A stretch of 64,000 nucleotides of DNA from positions 48,392,722-48,456,721 of the forward strand of contig NC_056000.1 of NCBI RefSeq assembly GCF_018446385.1. The letters are read 5' to 3'. A program made the position numbers and the translations under genes. The DNA comes from Zingiber officinale. Its lineage: Eukaryota > Streptophyta > Magnoliopsida > Zingiberales > Zingiberaceae. Below are positions 37,083 to 46,062 of the stretch, piece after piece (within the stretch, counting starts at the first letter, position 1; each line of letters opens with the position of its first letter). The notes below the pieces were generated by a model. That model was not told where the DNA came from and searched no databases. It was given only the letters and a program-made list of their open reading frames with translations.

Positions 37083-37174
37083 ACGCCGGCTCGTCTCTCG
37101 ATATTTAACGTCGGAGCTCGACGGTCTTCCACTCGGACGTTTATAGACGCCGACTCGTCTCTCGAAATTTAATG
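36982..37174. repeat. Three tandem copies of a 64-bp unit
   Basis: Copies start at 36982, 37046 and 37110, each opening GTCGGAGCTCGACGGTCTTC. The first two are almost identical and the third has several changes. The array lies in the unpaired centre of the palindrome, just left of the right arm's breakpoint. Confidence 0.8.
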
Positions 37175-37205
37175 TCAGAAGAGAAAAAAAAATATGGGGC
37201 ATACG

Positions 37206-37900
37206 GATGTCAAGTCGCAGACCGGCTAGTATATTTGTAGCGTGGAGATAGTCCGGTCGGGTCTTGAATTTCTTCAGCTCGGGAGTGGGGGGTAAGCTGA
37301 CCTGCCACTGGGTCAGGAAGTTGGCCTGATCGGGCATACGGATGTAGAAAAAATAATCCTTCCAATGTTTATTGGAAGTAGGTAGCTTGTTGAAGAAGAC
37401 TAAGCCGGGTCGAGCTTGGAACATAAAGGTGCCTGGTTCGGCTTGCTTGGGGTAATAAAAATAAAAAAAGACCTCCGGTCGGAGGGGGATGTTGTGAATC
37501 TTAAACAAAACAACAACACCGCAAAGGAGACGAAAGGTGTTGGGTACTAGATCGCTGCGGCTGCAAAATAATTACAAACATCTAGGATGAAAGGATGCAT
37601 GAGGCCGTGAATTGGTCGAAGACCTGAGGCTGTGGCTGGAAAGGAAGGACCAATGCAAGTTCAAAATCTTGGGATTCAAAATTGTCTGTCAGATATCAAA
37701 ATCACGCCGTCGATGGTGGTGTACCATGGCGAGTCTTTCTGAAGAGCTAGCCATTGACCGGCGAAGGAGGCCGGCAAGAAGAGATCGCGGAGCAGCGGAA
37801 GAAAGAAATGTAAAGAGCAGGAGAAGGGGAGAACCGAAAAAGAAAGGAGGCGGAAAGAAGGCACCGAGGTCGGAAGAAGAGGAATCGAGCTCCAAAGCGT
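37206..37900 (-). pseudogene. Right-arm copy of the antisense ORF (exon 1 only)
   Basis: On the minus strand this repeats exon 1 of the left-arm ORF, from MASSS near 37755 (then frameshifted) to LAGLRLDI at 37206, including FKIHNIPLRPEVFFYFYY and the CAG codon that is TAG in the left arm. The match stops at 37206. Beyond it, a 14-base stretch (37197-37210) repeats 37332-37345, which gives the chimeric residues IRMP at the junction. Confidence 0.75.
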
Positions 37901-38193
37901 TGGGGTAGGGGTCAAGTCGGAGAGAGAGAAAGTTATAGGGTGGAGGCGGGGCTCCGCTGGATCAGTCACGGAATCAGCGTGCATCGTCGCCCATTTTGAA
38001 TCGCCGATCACATCAAACACCATGCCACCGCCGCCGTACGTCGATGGCAGCGAGGAGATCCGGTGAGTGCTATTGTTAATTCGCTTAAGGCCATCTCTGC
38101 GGTTAGCCGATCGGAGGATGGTAGCATGGAGGAGCCGCCCGGCTAGATTCGTAGTCCAGTCAGTCGGACCATTCGCCTCCTTCGACTAGACTT

Positions 38194-38207
38194 GAAGGGG
38201 AGGCAAG
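38194..38207 (+). promoter_or_regulatory. Polypurine tract before the right 3' LTR
   Basis: GAAGGGGAGGCAAG directly precedes the LTR start TGATCCGG. The identical tract in reverse lies at 34305-34318 next to the left LTR, so both LTRs sit on the 3' side of an element. Confidence 0.8.
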
Positions 38208-38960
38208 TGATCCGGTGGTAAGAACCGGGGACCCCGTCCGGTAAAGTCAACGCCACGTGGAAGTCAAAGTGGCAGATATCCGTCCGGAGAGGGTTCAAGG
38301 CGCCCTGTTGGGAGTCAGGGTTCCGGCGCTCAGTGGACAAGAGCGGAAGGCCAAGCGGACGGCACGCTCGTCCAAATCCACCAGGTAACATACTGCTAAC
38401 AGTCTCCGCAAAGCACATGATTGAGAATCTCCCCAAGTAAACAACCGTATACGTCCGGCCGGATGTCGCTGAAGTTGGCCGGACGGACGACATATCTGGA
38501 GTGAAGGGAAAAAGGACAAGGGACACCCCCTTTTTCTGTCAGCAAGTATGTTTCACGTGTAGACCATACTTCAAATCTTATGACAGGGGGTTCCGCTGTC
38601 CCATCAGGGACATGCTTGGACTGTAGCAGTATGGCGTCAGGTAAGCTTTCTGACAGATACATACCGAGGCATGGGCTGCGGACACGTATGCGCCTCGATG
38701 GATGTGCAGGAGCTCTTTCACCGCTCTATATAAAGAGCCTCATACTTCGCCGGAGGTACGCGTTCAACACCTTTGGAGCTACTTTTTCCACCACTTGCTT
38801 ACCTGACTTGAGCGTCGGAGGGTCGCCGCCGGGAACCCCTTCCCGGCCCGACTTCTATGCAGGTTCGCCGGAGCTTCGTGACACCAGTCGAAGATCCACG
38901 TCAGCAGTCGGAGAGCGCCCCGTGCCCGACGTCCGTTGATTCAGCATTCGGACAGGATCA
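38208..38960 (+). repeat. Right 3' LTR of the palindromic Tat element (753 bp)
   Basis: It starts TGATCCGGTGGTAAG and ends CATTCGGACAGGATCA, followed by the target duplication ATAGC. The TATATAAAG box is at about 38729-38737. It aligns in reverse with 34304-32282 after removal of the solo LTR. Confidence 0.88.
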
Positions 38961-38965
38961 ATAGC

Positions 38966-39343
38966 ATTGGCATCCATATATCATCTTGAGGTTCATCAAA
39001 TGGATGTCAAAACGGCATTCCTTAATGGAGATATTGAAGAAGAGATATATATGAATCAGCCTGAGGGACATGTAGTTTCTGGAAATGAGAATAAAGTCTG
39101 TAGGTTAGTTAAATCTCTTTATGGTTTGGAGCAAACCCCAAAGCAGTGGCACGAAAGATTTGATAGTGCTATGCTATCGTTTGGCTTTAAAATAAATGAC
39201 TCTGATAAATGTGTGTATGCTAAAATGAAAGGTGATAATTGTATTATCTTATGTTTATATGTAGATAATATTCTATTGTTTGGATCTAACCTTTCTATTA
39301 TGAATGAGACTAAGGTCCTCTTAAGTGGTAAGTTTGATATGAA
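38966..39343 (+). pseudogene. Copia gag-pol, part 3: reverse transcriptase core
   Basis: The frame resumes after the ATAGC duplication with SIYHLEVHQMDVKTAFLNGD, then EEEIYMNQPEGHV, LVKSLYGLEQTPKQWHERFD and the catalytic box LYVDNILLFGSN. The second aspartate of YVDD is Asn, which should abolish polymerase activity. The piece ends at KFDM where the CACTA element enters. Confidence 0.9.
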
Positions 39344-40281
39344 CACTACAAGAATTCGGACTTTTAGCGACGTATAGCACGGTCAACGTCGCAAAATATG
39401 ACCTTTTAGCGATGCGTGGAATGTTTCGCGTCGCTAAAAGATAGAACATTAGGAGGGAATTTTCCCACATTTATTTTATATCATTTAGCGACGCATTAAA
39501 CAATATGCGTCGTCAAATGAAGGCCTTTGGCGACACGCATATCACTCCACGTCGCTAAAAGATAGTGCAAATTTTACTTGGATCATTTGGCGACACGACA
39601 TAGAAAGCACGTCGTCAAATGTGACACTATGGCGACGCATTCTGCACTCAACGTCACTAATAGTAGTGGAAATTTTTCCTACCTCAAATTGTTGTTATTT
39701 GGCGACGTAGATACATTAACCGCCGCTAAAAAAAATTCGAGATTAAAAATTTTATAAATTATAAATAAAAATAAATATTATTTGAAAACACATTAAAAAG
39801 AAATTTATTAAATAATTAATATTTTATTTTGTTTCAATAAATTAACTGTTCTCTTTTAACAAAATTATAAATCAAAATAAATATTATTTAAAAATAGATC
39901 AAATAAATTATTAAATAATTACTATTTTAATTTATTTTAATAAATTAACGTATTCTCTTTTAACAAAGTTATCAATCAAATTAAATATCATTTTAAAATA
40001 AATCAAACAAATTATTAAATAATTAATATGTTAATTTATTTTAATAAATTAACGTATTCTCTTTTAACAAAGTTATATATCAAATTAAATATCATTTTAA
40101 AATAATTCAAACTAATTCTTATTTTATTTTATTTTAATGCTTTAAAACCCTACCCTTTTTGTTCACGTAAGCTAAACCTGCCGATTTCTGCACGCCGATT
40201 TCTGTCGATTTCTTCGCGCTGATTTCTTCGTGCTGATTTCTTCGTTCGTGCTTCTGATTTTTCTCTCCTGTGCATCTTGCT

Positions 40282-40333
40282 CGCCGAGTCGCCGAGTCGC
40301 CGAGTCGCCGTCTTGCTCGCCGAGTCGCCGAGG
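40282..40333. repeat. Short tandem repeat CGCCGAGT in the CACTA gene leader
   Basis: Several copies of CTCGCCGAGTCGCCGAGT lie just before the first candidate ATG. This looks like a microsatellite-type expansion. Confidence 0.6.
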
Positions 40334-43014
40334 ATGTCCTGCTCCCTCTCAACAGGTAAGTCTTCTCGCCTGTCGATTTCTTTATTATTGCTTCTCACTA
40401 TTGCCGTGATTTCTTCTCCCCTGTTCATGATACTCCATGGCGTCCCTAGTTTCTACAATTCTAAGACATCCATGTCATCGTAAAGCTCTATGCTCTATTT
40501 ATTCTTGTCCTTTCTTTTCTTTTGCTTTTAATCGATGTCCAAACAATGATTCTAATTAAAGTTCTTCAATGAACTGAGGAACGATGACAAACAAAAACTA
40601 AGAGAATTGCCTAAATTCTAATCTATTGTTGTTTTCATCTAGAAAAGAATATGCGTCTGCCTTTAAGCTTTTATAGATTTAAACTTAAATGATTAATTTG
40701 TCAACCTATTTAGAAGCTGAGTCAAACCGATCCTTTAAGCTTTTCATTTTGTTTGATATTATTTTATCAAAAATTATTCATAGAAAGTAATTTTCTTTTA
40801 TAGGATTTTCTCTTTAATAAATTTCATTTTATTTTATCCTTTAATGAACATGCTTGTGTACATATTAGATGCTACCCGCATCTTAACATTTTTTAATTGT
40901 TTTATATATTTTGAATTGACTCCAGTTTTACAAAATGACGATTGACAAAAGTTGGATGAGTTTGACGAATCGAATCTCTCGTGAATATAAAAATGGTGTT
41001 AAGATGTTTGTAGCACATGCTGTTGAGTACATCAATGAAGAGGGGAAAATAAGATGTCCATGTAATAATTGTTTGAATCATCGGCTACATCCACCGGGCT
41101 TAGTAGAGATACACCTAGTATGATATGGCATACAACAGTCATACAAAGTGTGGGATTATCATGGTGAGCAATATGAACATACAAAGTGTGGAATTTGAAG
41201 AGCATACTGGAGGTAGTCTTGGAGAAAATGGAAAATGGTTTAATAACTTGATAGCTCAAATAGTTCGAGACACAATATCTCCTCGTATTACGAATTGGGA
41301 GGATGTCTCTTTGGCCGAAAAACAACTCATATTTGACCGTCTTGATGTAAGATTAGGAAATTACATTATGTTCTTTAATGTATTATGTTCTTATTATTAT
41401 AATAATTTATGCATTTATGAATTTTTTTGGTAGAACAAATTTGAATATGAAAAGACGAACTTGGTGATTGCGGAGGTAGAGCGGCTTGCCATGAGAGCTA
41501 TTCGAGAAGGAAGGTGTAAGATGAGGAGGCATTGGAAACAACTCGGGGGACTTGGAAATAAAGATTCACCAAAAAGGAAGCCGTACAAGGGAGTAAGCCA
41601 AGATGATTGGGATTTTCTTTGTAATTATTTTGGCACAAAAAAACAAATGGTTAGTAATAGTTAAATTTAGTTGATAAATATTTTTTTATTGTTACTTGCA
41701 CTAATATTATCTTTTTTTTATAGGAAATATCTGAAAAGAATACTAATAATCGGTTTAATAGGCCACTTGAAGGTGCACATGGATCGAAAACTTTGGTGCA
41801 ACATTATCACACAGCTGTAAGTTCTATTTGAAAATAAAATTTCTTATTATAATTTATATGATAATAAATTGTTTCATTTTTTAAGGTTGATCCTGTGACG
41901 GGAGAGCTTCCGAGTGTGGTTGACACCTTCGAGAAATTTTTTCACAAAGGAGGACAATGGAAGAATGATTGGGCTGCACAAAAACATGTAAGTATTTAAT
42001 ACATTCGAGTTGAAGCTATATTTAGATATCCTCTCTGATTATTATTATTACTTAGTGCAACTGAAGTAGATGAGACATAATTTCAATCATAAAAGGCCAT
42101 AACATGGTTTACTGAAAAATGTATACTCCTACTAAGCTACTGTACTATATGTAATGCCTATTGTTGAATTCTCTAATTTAATGGCTATGGAATAGGTTTG
42201 GAAACTTGTCTAACTGTAACTAGCTATAGATGTATGAAGATTGACGTTCAAAAGACATTTCCCGTCAAATGTTGGCTTTGTTTTATCTTCCTTCGAGCTT
42301 GATTAACTAATTTGTTCACTGAAGTATTTTACAAAAATTACAGGTAACGTGCATGCTTCACCTGCAAGTAATTTTGGTAATTGTTAATGTAATTATCGTA
42401 TCTTGGACATATAAACTTACATAGCTCAAGCATCATTGATACATCCTTCTGCTTCATCGAATTAATGTAAAATAAAATAGCATTTGATTATTTATTTGGA
42501 TATTCGATGATTAATTTGTTTATAATTTTTTTACATATTGTTGTTGTATTTGTTCATAAAATTTAAATTCATTAATCCATTATTTTTCATACTAATATTT
42601 TTTTTTTAGGCTGAAATGGTAGATCTTCGATTGACTCAATCAGAAAGTGAAGAGTTCACCTCTACGGTTGATAATGTACGCCAGCCAAAGGATGTCAATA
42701 TCATGACACAAGTCTTAGGCTCACGGTCTCGTTACGTGAAGGGTTTAGGTCCATTACCTAAACTATCTGTAGTGGGTGGTTCTAGAGCCACAAACATCAG
42801 TTCAAAGCATCATGATGATTATGGAAAATTTACAACTATGCAGAAAACAATTGATGAACAGAATCTGACTATACGTGAACAGCATCAAAAATTTGAAGCA
42901 TTATTGCACCAACTTCAACAGGTCATTCCTGGCTTCTCATTCCAGCCTCCACCAACATGCTCTTCAATTCGACCTCCTCTACCACCTCCCCCGCCTCCAT
43001 CATCGACTATGTAG
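40334..43014 (+). pseudogene. CACTA-encoded spliced gene, Transposase_24 (TnpA-like) with transposase-associated N-terminus
   Basis: Probable exons are 40334-40355 (ATGTCC, GTAAG donor), 40926-41346, 41434-41649, 41724-41816, 41886-41987 and 42610-43014, all with GT-AG borders. The second exon begins with MTIDKSWMSLTNRISREY and CPCNNCLNHR, the zinc-like motif of the transposase-associated domain found at the N-terminus of CACTA transposases. It has in-frame stops near 41123. Later exons read like the Transposase_24 family: NRFNRPLEGAHGSKTLVQHY, VDPVTGELPSVVDTFEKFFHKGG, a helix (QKTIDEQNLTIREQHQKFEALLHQLQQV as separate heptads) and a proline run. In this class of element the protein binds subterminal repeats. 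Frame changes in the first coding exon suggest decay or an unseen splice. Confidence 0.65.
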
Positions 43015-43595
43015 TTTTTTATTTTGCAACATTATGTAATGCACATTTCACTACTTATATGTTCTTTTGGATAATATTTGACAGCTAGTTGCAGTGTTCA
43101 TGTTTTAAAAATATTTGACTAATTAATAGTAAATTGCACTTTTATGATGTATTTTAGACGCATTATAATATTGTGACTGAATGAGCAATATATTTTGTAA
43201 TGTATAGATTGCGTCACAAATAATAAAAGAAAAAAAATATAGCAAAAATACATTTCGCGACGCATTTCATGTGTCGTGACATGTTAGAACCTATTCGCGA
43301 CGCATAAAAGAAGGTGTCGCCAATATTATCGTTGTGAAATGACATCGCCTTTGGCGACGTCATTTGGCGACGTAATAAAAGAAGGTGTCGCCAATACTTG
43401 CGTCGCGAAATGTTGTACCCTTTGGTGACGTGTGCCTTAATGCGTCGCCAAAGATCATTTTGACATTTGTATACGAACCAATTGCGACGCATGCTGGCGA
43501 CGCATGTTTGCGTCGCAAAATGTTCTGCGATGCATTTTACGTACATATGGCGACGCTAAAATGCGTAGTTAAAAGTCCGAATTCTTGTAGTGGAA

Positions 43596-44496
43596 GGATA
43601 TGGGTTATGCTGACATGATTTTAGGGCTGAAGTTGACTCGATCAACTGATGGAATAGCAATTTCTCAATCACTCTATATTGAGAGAGTATTAGAGAAATA
43701 TGGCTATAGCCAAGTTAAATCTATAGTCACACCGTATGATCCTTCAAAAACTCTCCACAAGAATAAGAGTGGTGTGGCAGTGTCTCAATTAAGATACTCA
43801 CAAATAATAGGTAGTCTAATGTATTTAGCAAATTGTTCTAGACCTAATATTTCTTTTGTTATATTGAAATTGAGCAGGTTTACTAGCTGTCCGGATATAA
43901 CGCATTGGGATGCATTAGACAGAGTACTCAGATACCTAAAAGGCACTATATCCTTGGGCTTGTGGTATGGGAGATTCCCTGCAGTCCTGGAGGGATATAG
44001 TGATGCTAGTTGGATAGCGGACACTGCTAAGTGTAAAGGCATTACTGGTTATGTCTTTACACTTAGAGGCGGTGCAGTTGCTTGGAGGTCTGTTAAACAG
44101 ACGATTATAACCCGTTCTACATCTGAGGCAGAATTGTGTGCTTTGGATACCACAGTAACTGAAGCTGATTGGCTGAAGGGTCTTCTTTCTGAAATTCCCT
44201 TTATGATGAAGCCAATACCTTCTATTTCAGTACACTGTGATAATCAAACAACAATAGCTCATATTAGAAGCTCCAAGTATAACCAGAAATAGAAGAGACA
44301 TGTACGAATACGATTAAAGTCTATTCGTGAGTTAGTGTCTCTTGGAGTGGTATCATTGGACTTTATAAGTTCAAAAAATAATATTGCTGATCCACTCACT
44401 AAAGGACTTGATTCTGAGAAAATCAAGAGATCTAGTAATGGAATGGGACTGAGGCCTATCCTGGTTTCATCTATAACGACAACCCAACCTATCTAA
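43596..44496 (+). pseudogene. Copia gag-pol, part 4: reverse transcriptase end and RNase H
   Basis: Removing the CACTA element joins KFDM to KDMGYADMILGLKL in frame. Then come the connection motif YSQIIGSLMYLANCSRPNIS and RNase H with GYSDASWIAD, TRSTSEAELCAL and VHCDNQTTIAH. A TAG at 44290-44292 interrupts just before KRHVRIR. In the same frame the C-terminus continues with SKNNIADPLTKGL to a TAA at 44494-44496, which is the natural end. Confidence 0.9.
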
Positions 44497-45019
44497 TTGG
44501 AGATCCCAAGAAGTAGGTTCAATGTGGTATAAACAAGTCATAAGAGTGAACCGTAAGCATCAAATTGATTGAGATGTAATCTCATAGTCTCTTCCCTGGA
44601 TAGATGCTTGACTGCTAGTAAGGATGAGCTTAGGAGCTCTTAATGAGTTCAAGGTCTTAATTATAGGATGCTTGCAGTACATCCTTGGAGAACTCACCTA
44701 TGTAAGTGTAACTGTGGGGCCGCAGTGTGGGGGGTCTAGACAACTCTCCTTAGCACTTATGAAACAAGATTCGGTGGCATGGCCGTAATGCACCAACCCA
44801 GAAGGATTCAACCGTCGCCAGTGATGAGTTGTTACCAATTGATCTTCACATATAAAAGGTTTAAGATCAAGACTCAGTTCTCTTCAAACCTATGTGAATA
44901 AGATTGGTATACTTAGGTGAAAATTCAAACCGGAAGGTATTTCACTGAAAGCTCATTGCAACCAAGCCTCAAAACATATCTTTATTTTTCGATCGAAATA
45001 ATTTGAATTAGTGGGGGAT
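44497..45019 (+). other. Copia untranslated tail and polypurine tract
   Basis: There is no coding sequence. A purine-rich tract (AGTGGGGGAT, 45010-45019) directly precedes the 3' LTR. Confidence 0.75.
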
Positions 45020-45785
45020 TGTTGAGTTTTAATTCAAAATATTCCCATTATTTTTAGTCCCACATTGCTAAGCTAAAAAGCTTAGAAGGCTTTATATATG
45101 GAAGTCTTCCATGCTAGCTTAGTCAAGTTAAGGAGGACCTACACGCATGCGCGGGCCAAGCCCAAATCAGGTGGTTTCAGGGGGTTCGAGCCGGAAATCC
45201 ATAAACCGGGCGCGACGCACGCGATTATCACGCGCAGGGGGGGTGCAAATCCCCAGCTCGTGGGCCTCGCGCTTACGGGCGGCCCGATTCATTTTTTCCA
45301 GTCCGGTTTAGTTCACCCGGTTCGTTTTTGCCTCTGGTCCGGTTTGGTTCTGTCGCATGAGAAAGCAAAGCGACATACGCTTTGGTGCGTACACTGCTTC
45401 GAAGTGTATAAATACACTTCCTCTGCTCCTTCTCAATTCACTCCAAAAAAAGCAAAGCATTCCTCTGCTCTCTGCTTTCTTCTTCTTCTTCTTCTTCTTC
45501 TTTCCAAGTTCTGAGGCTTGGTTCTACGATCTGAGGTTGAGTCCAAGTGCGGCGTTCGTCTTGGAGTGCACCTACGAACGGCGCGAGCGGTTGTCGGATC
45601 TTGGGAGGATTTTGCCAGAGAGCCTCTGCACCGTGGGCGGCAATCAATTCTCTAAAGACAGTCAGCATGCCCGATGCTTCGACTGGAGATACACAAATTC
45701 CTAACCTTACTCTATTACTGTTTATTGCATGCTCGTCATTTATTGGTGCAATTATTATTGTATTAGTGTAATCAATTTTACTACA
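45020..45785 (+). repeat. 3' LTR of the nested copia element (766 bp)
   Basis: It begins TGTTGAGTTTTAATTC and ends TTTTACTACA. It is nearly the same as 18041-18778 except for a replaced U3 block at about 45298-45365. Confidence 0.9.
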
Positions 45786-45859
45786 TAATTAAATGTCATA
45801 TAGGAATAAAAGACAAAATAATTAATCAATCTAAATTGTACCTTCATGATTTTGAATTT

Positions 45860-46060
45860 CTATTTGACAAGCATATGCAATAGTTTAGATGATGAAGATG
45901 TGACAGCAACTTCTGCAGATGAGATAGGGGGTTCTTGAACTTTAACAAAATGCTCAATAATTTCCTCTCCTTTGCCCTTGGTCATCTTTATCTCATGCTC
46001 ATCTTGGAAACTTATATTTTTAATTCTCTTAGCTACGGGCACTCCCTCAATTTCTTTTGT
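45860..46060 (-). pseudogene. Unidentified ORF remnant between copia and hAT elements
   Basis: On the minus strand about 67 codons (KEIEGVPVAKRIKNISF through SSSSKLLHMLVK, then TAG) have a charged, protein-like composition, with no stop. The ORF extends artificially to 46150 into the hAT end. I recognise no domain. It lies between the copia insertion (45785) and the presumed hAT terminus (46063), so it could be the last exon of a disrupted host gene or part of an older element. Confidence 0.3.
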
Positions 46061-46062
46061 AG

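Larger units (their letters stand above)
32282..38960. mobile_element. Palindromic Tat-type retroelement with two U5 ends
   Basis: The left end TGATCCTGTCC and the right end GGACAGGATCA are inverted, and a perfect 5-bp duplication ATAGC flanks them (32277-32281 and 38961-38965). The left arm carries an LTR in minus orientation (34304 to 32282) preceded on that strand by a polypurine tract. The right arm carries the same LTR in plus orientation (38208-38960), also preceded by a polypurine tract. Both are therefore 3' LTRs; no 5' LTR or primer site exists. The inverted homology continues past the polypurine tract into an antisense ORF up to about 35561 (left) and 37206 (right). The arms have diverged by substitutions, indels and a solo LTR present only on the left. 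Confidence 0.9.
39344..43592 (+). mobile_element. CACTA (En/Spm-type) transposon, 4249 bp, non-autonomous
   Basis: The terminal inverted repeats open CACTACAAGAATTCGGAC and match over about 23 bp. A 3-bp duplication GAA flanks the element (39341-39343 and 43593-43595), as expected for CACTA. Both ends carry many subterminal GCGACGC-type motifs in both orientations (39360-39730 and 43255-43565). Inside is a spliced gene with a transposase-associated domain and a Transposase_24-like region. The catalytic Tnp2 transposase is absent, so movement would depend on another copy. Confidence 0.95.
18041..45785 (+). mobile_element. Ty1/copia retrotransposon carrying three nested insertions
   Basis: The two LTRs (18041-18778 and 45020-45785) flank a gag-pol ORF in copia order. 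The flanks TAAAT (18036-18040) and TAATT (45786-45790) are an imperfect 5-bp target duplication. Subtracting the Tekay, Tat and CACTA insertions with their duplications leaves about 6.06 kb, a usual copia size. All three junctions restore the reading frame exactly. The polyprotein carries a frameshift near 20565, an altered RT active site and a stop near 44290, so the element is dead. Confidence 0.93.

Noticed and set aside
32282..38960. Interpretation as a TIR DNA transposon, because the ends are inverted and long
   Set aside because: The inverted arms are LTRs with polypurine tracts and TG...CA-type ends, the duplication is 5 bp, and no DDE transposase is present. The Transposase_28-like name does not imply a transposase.
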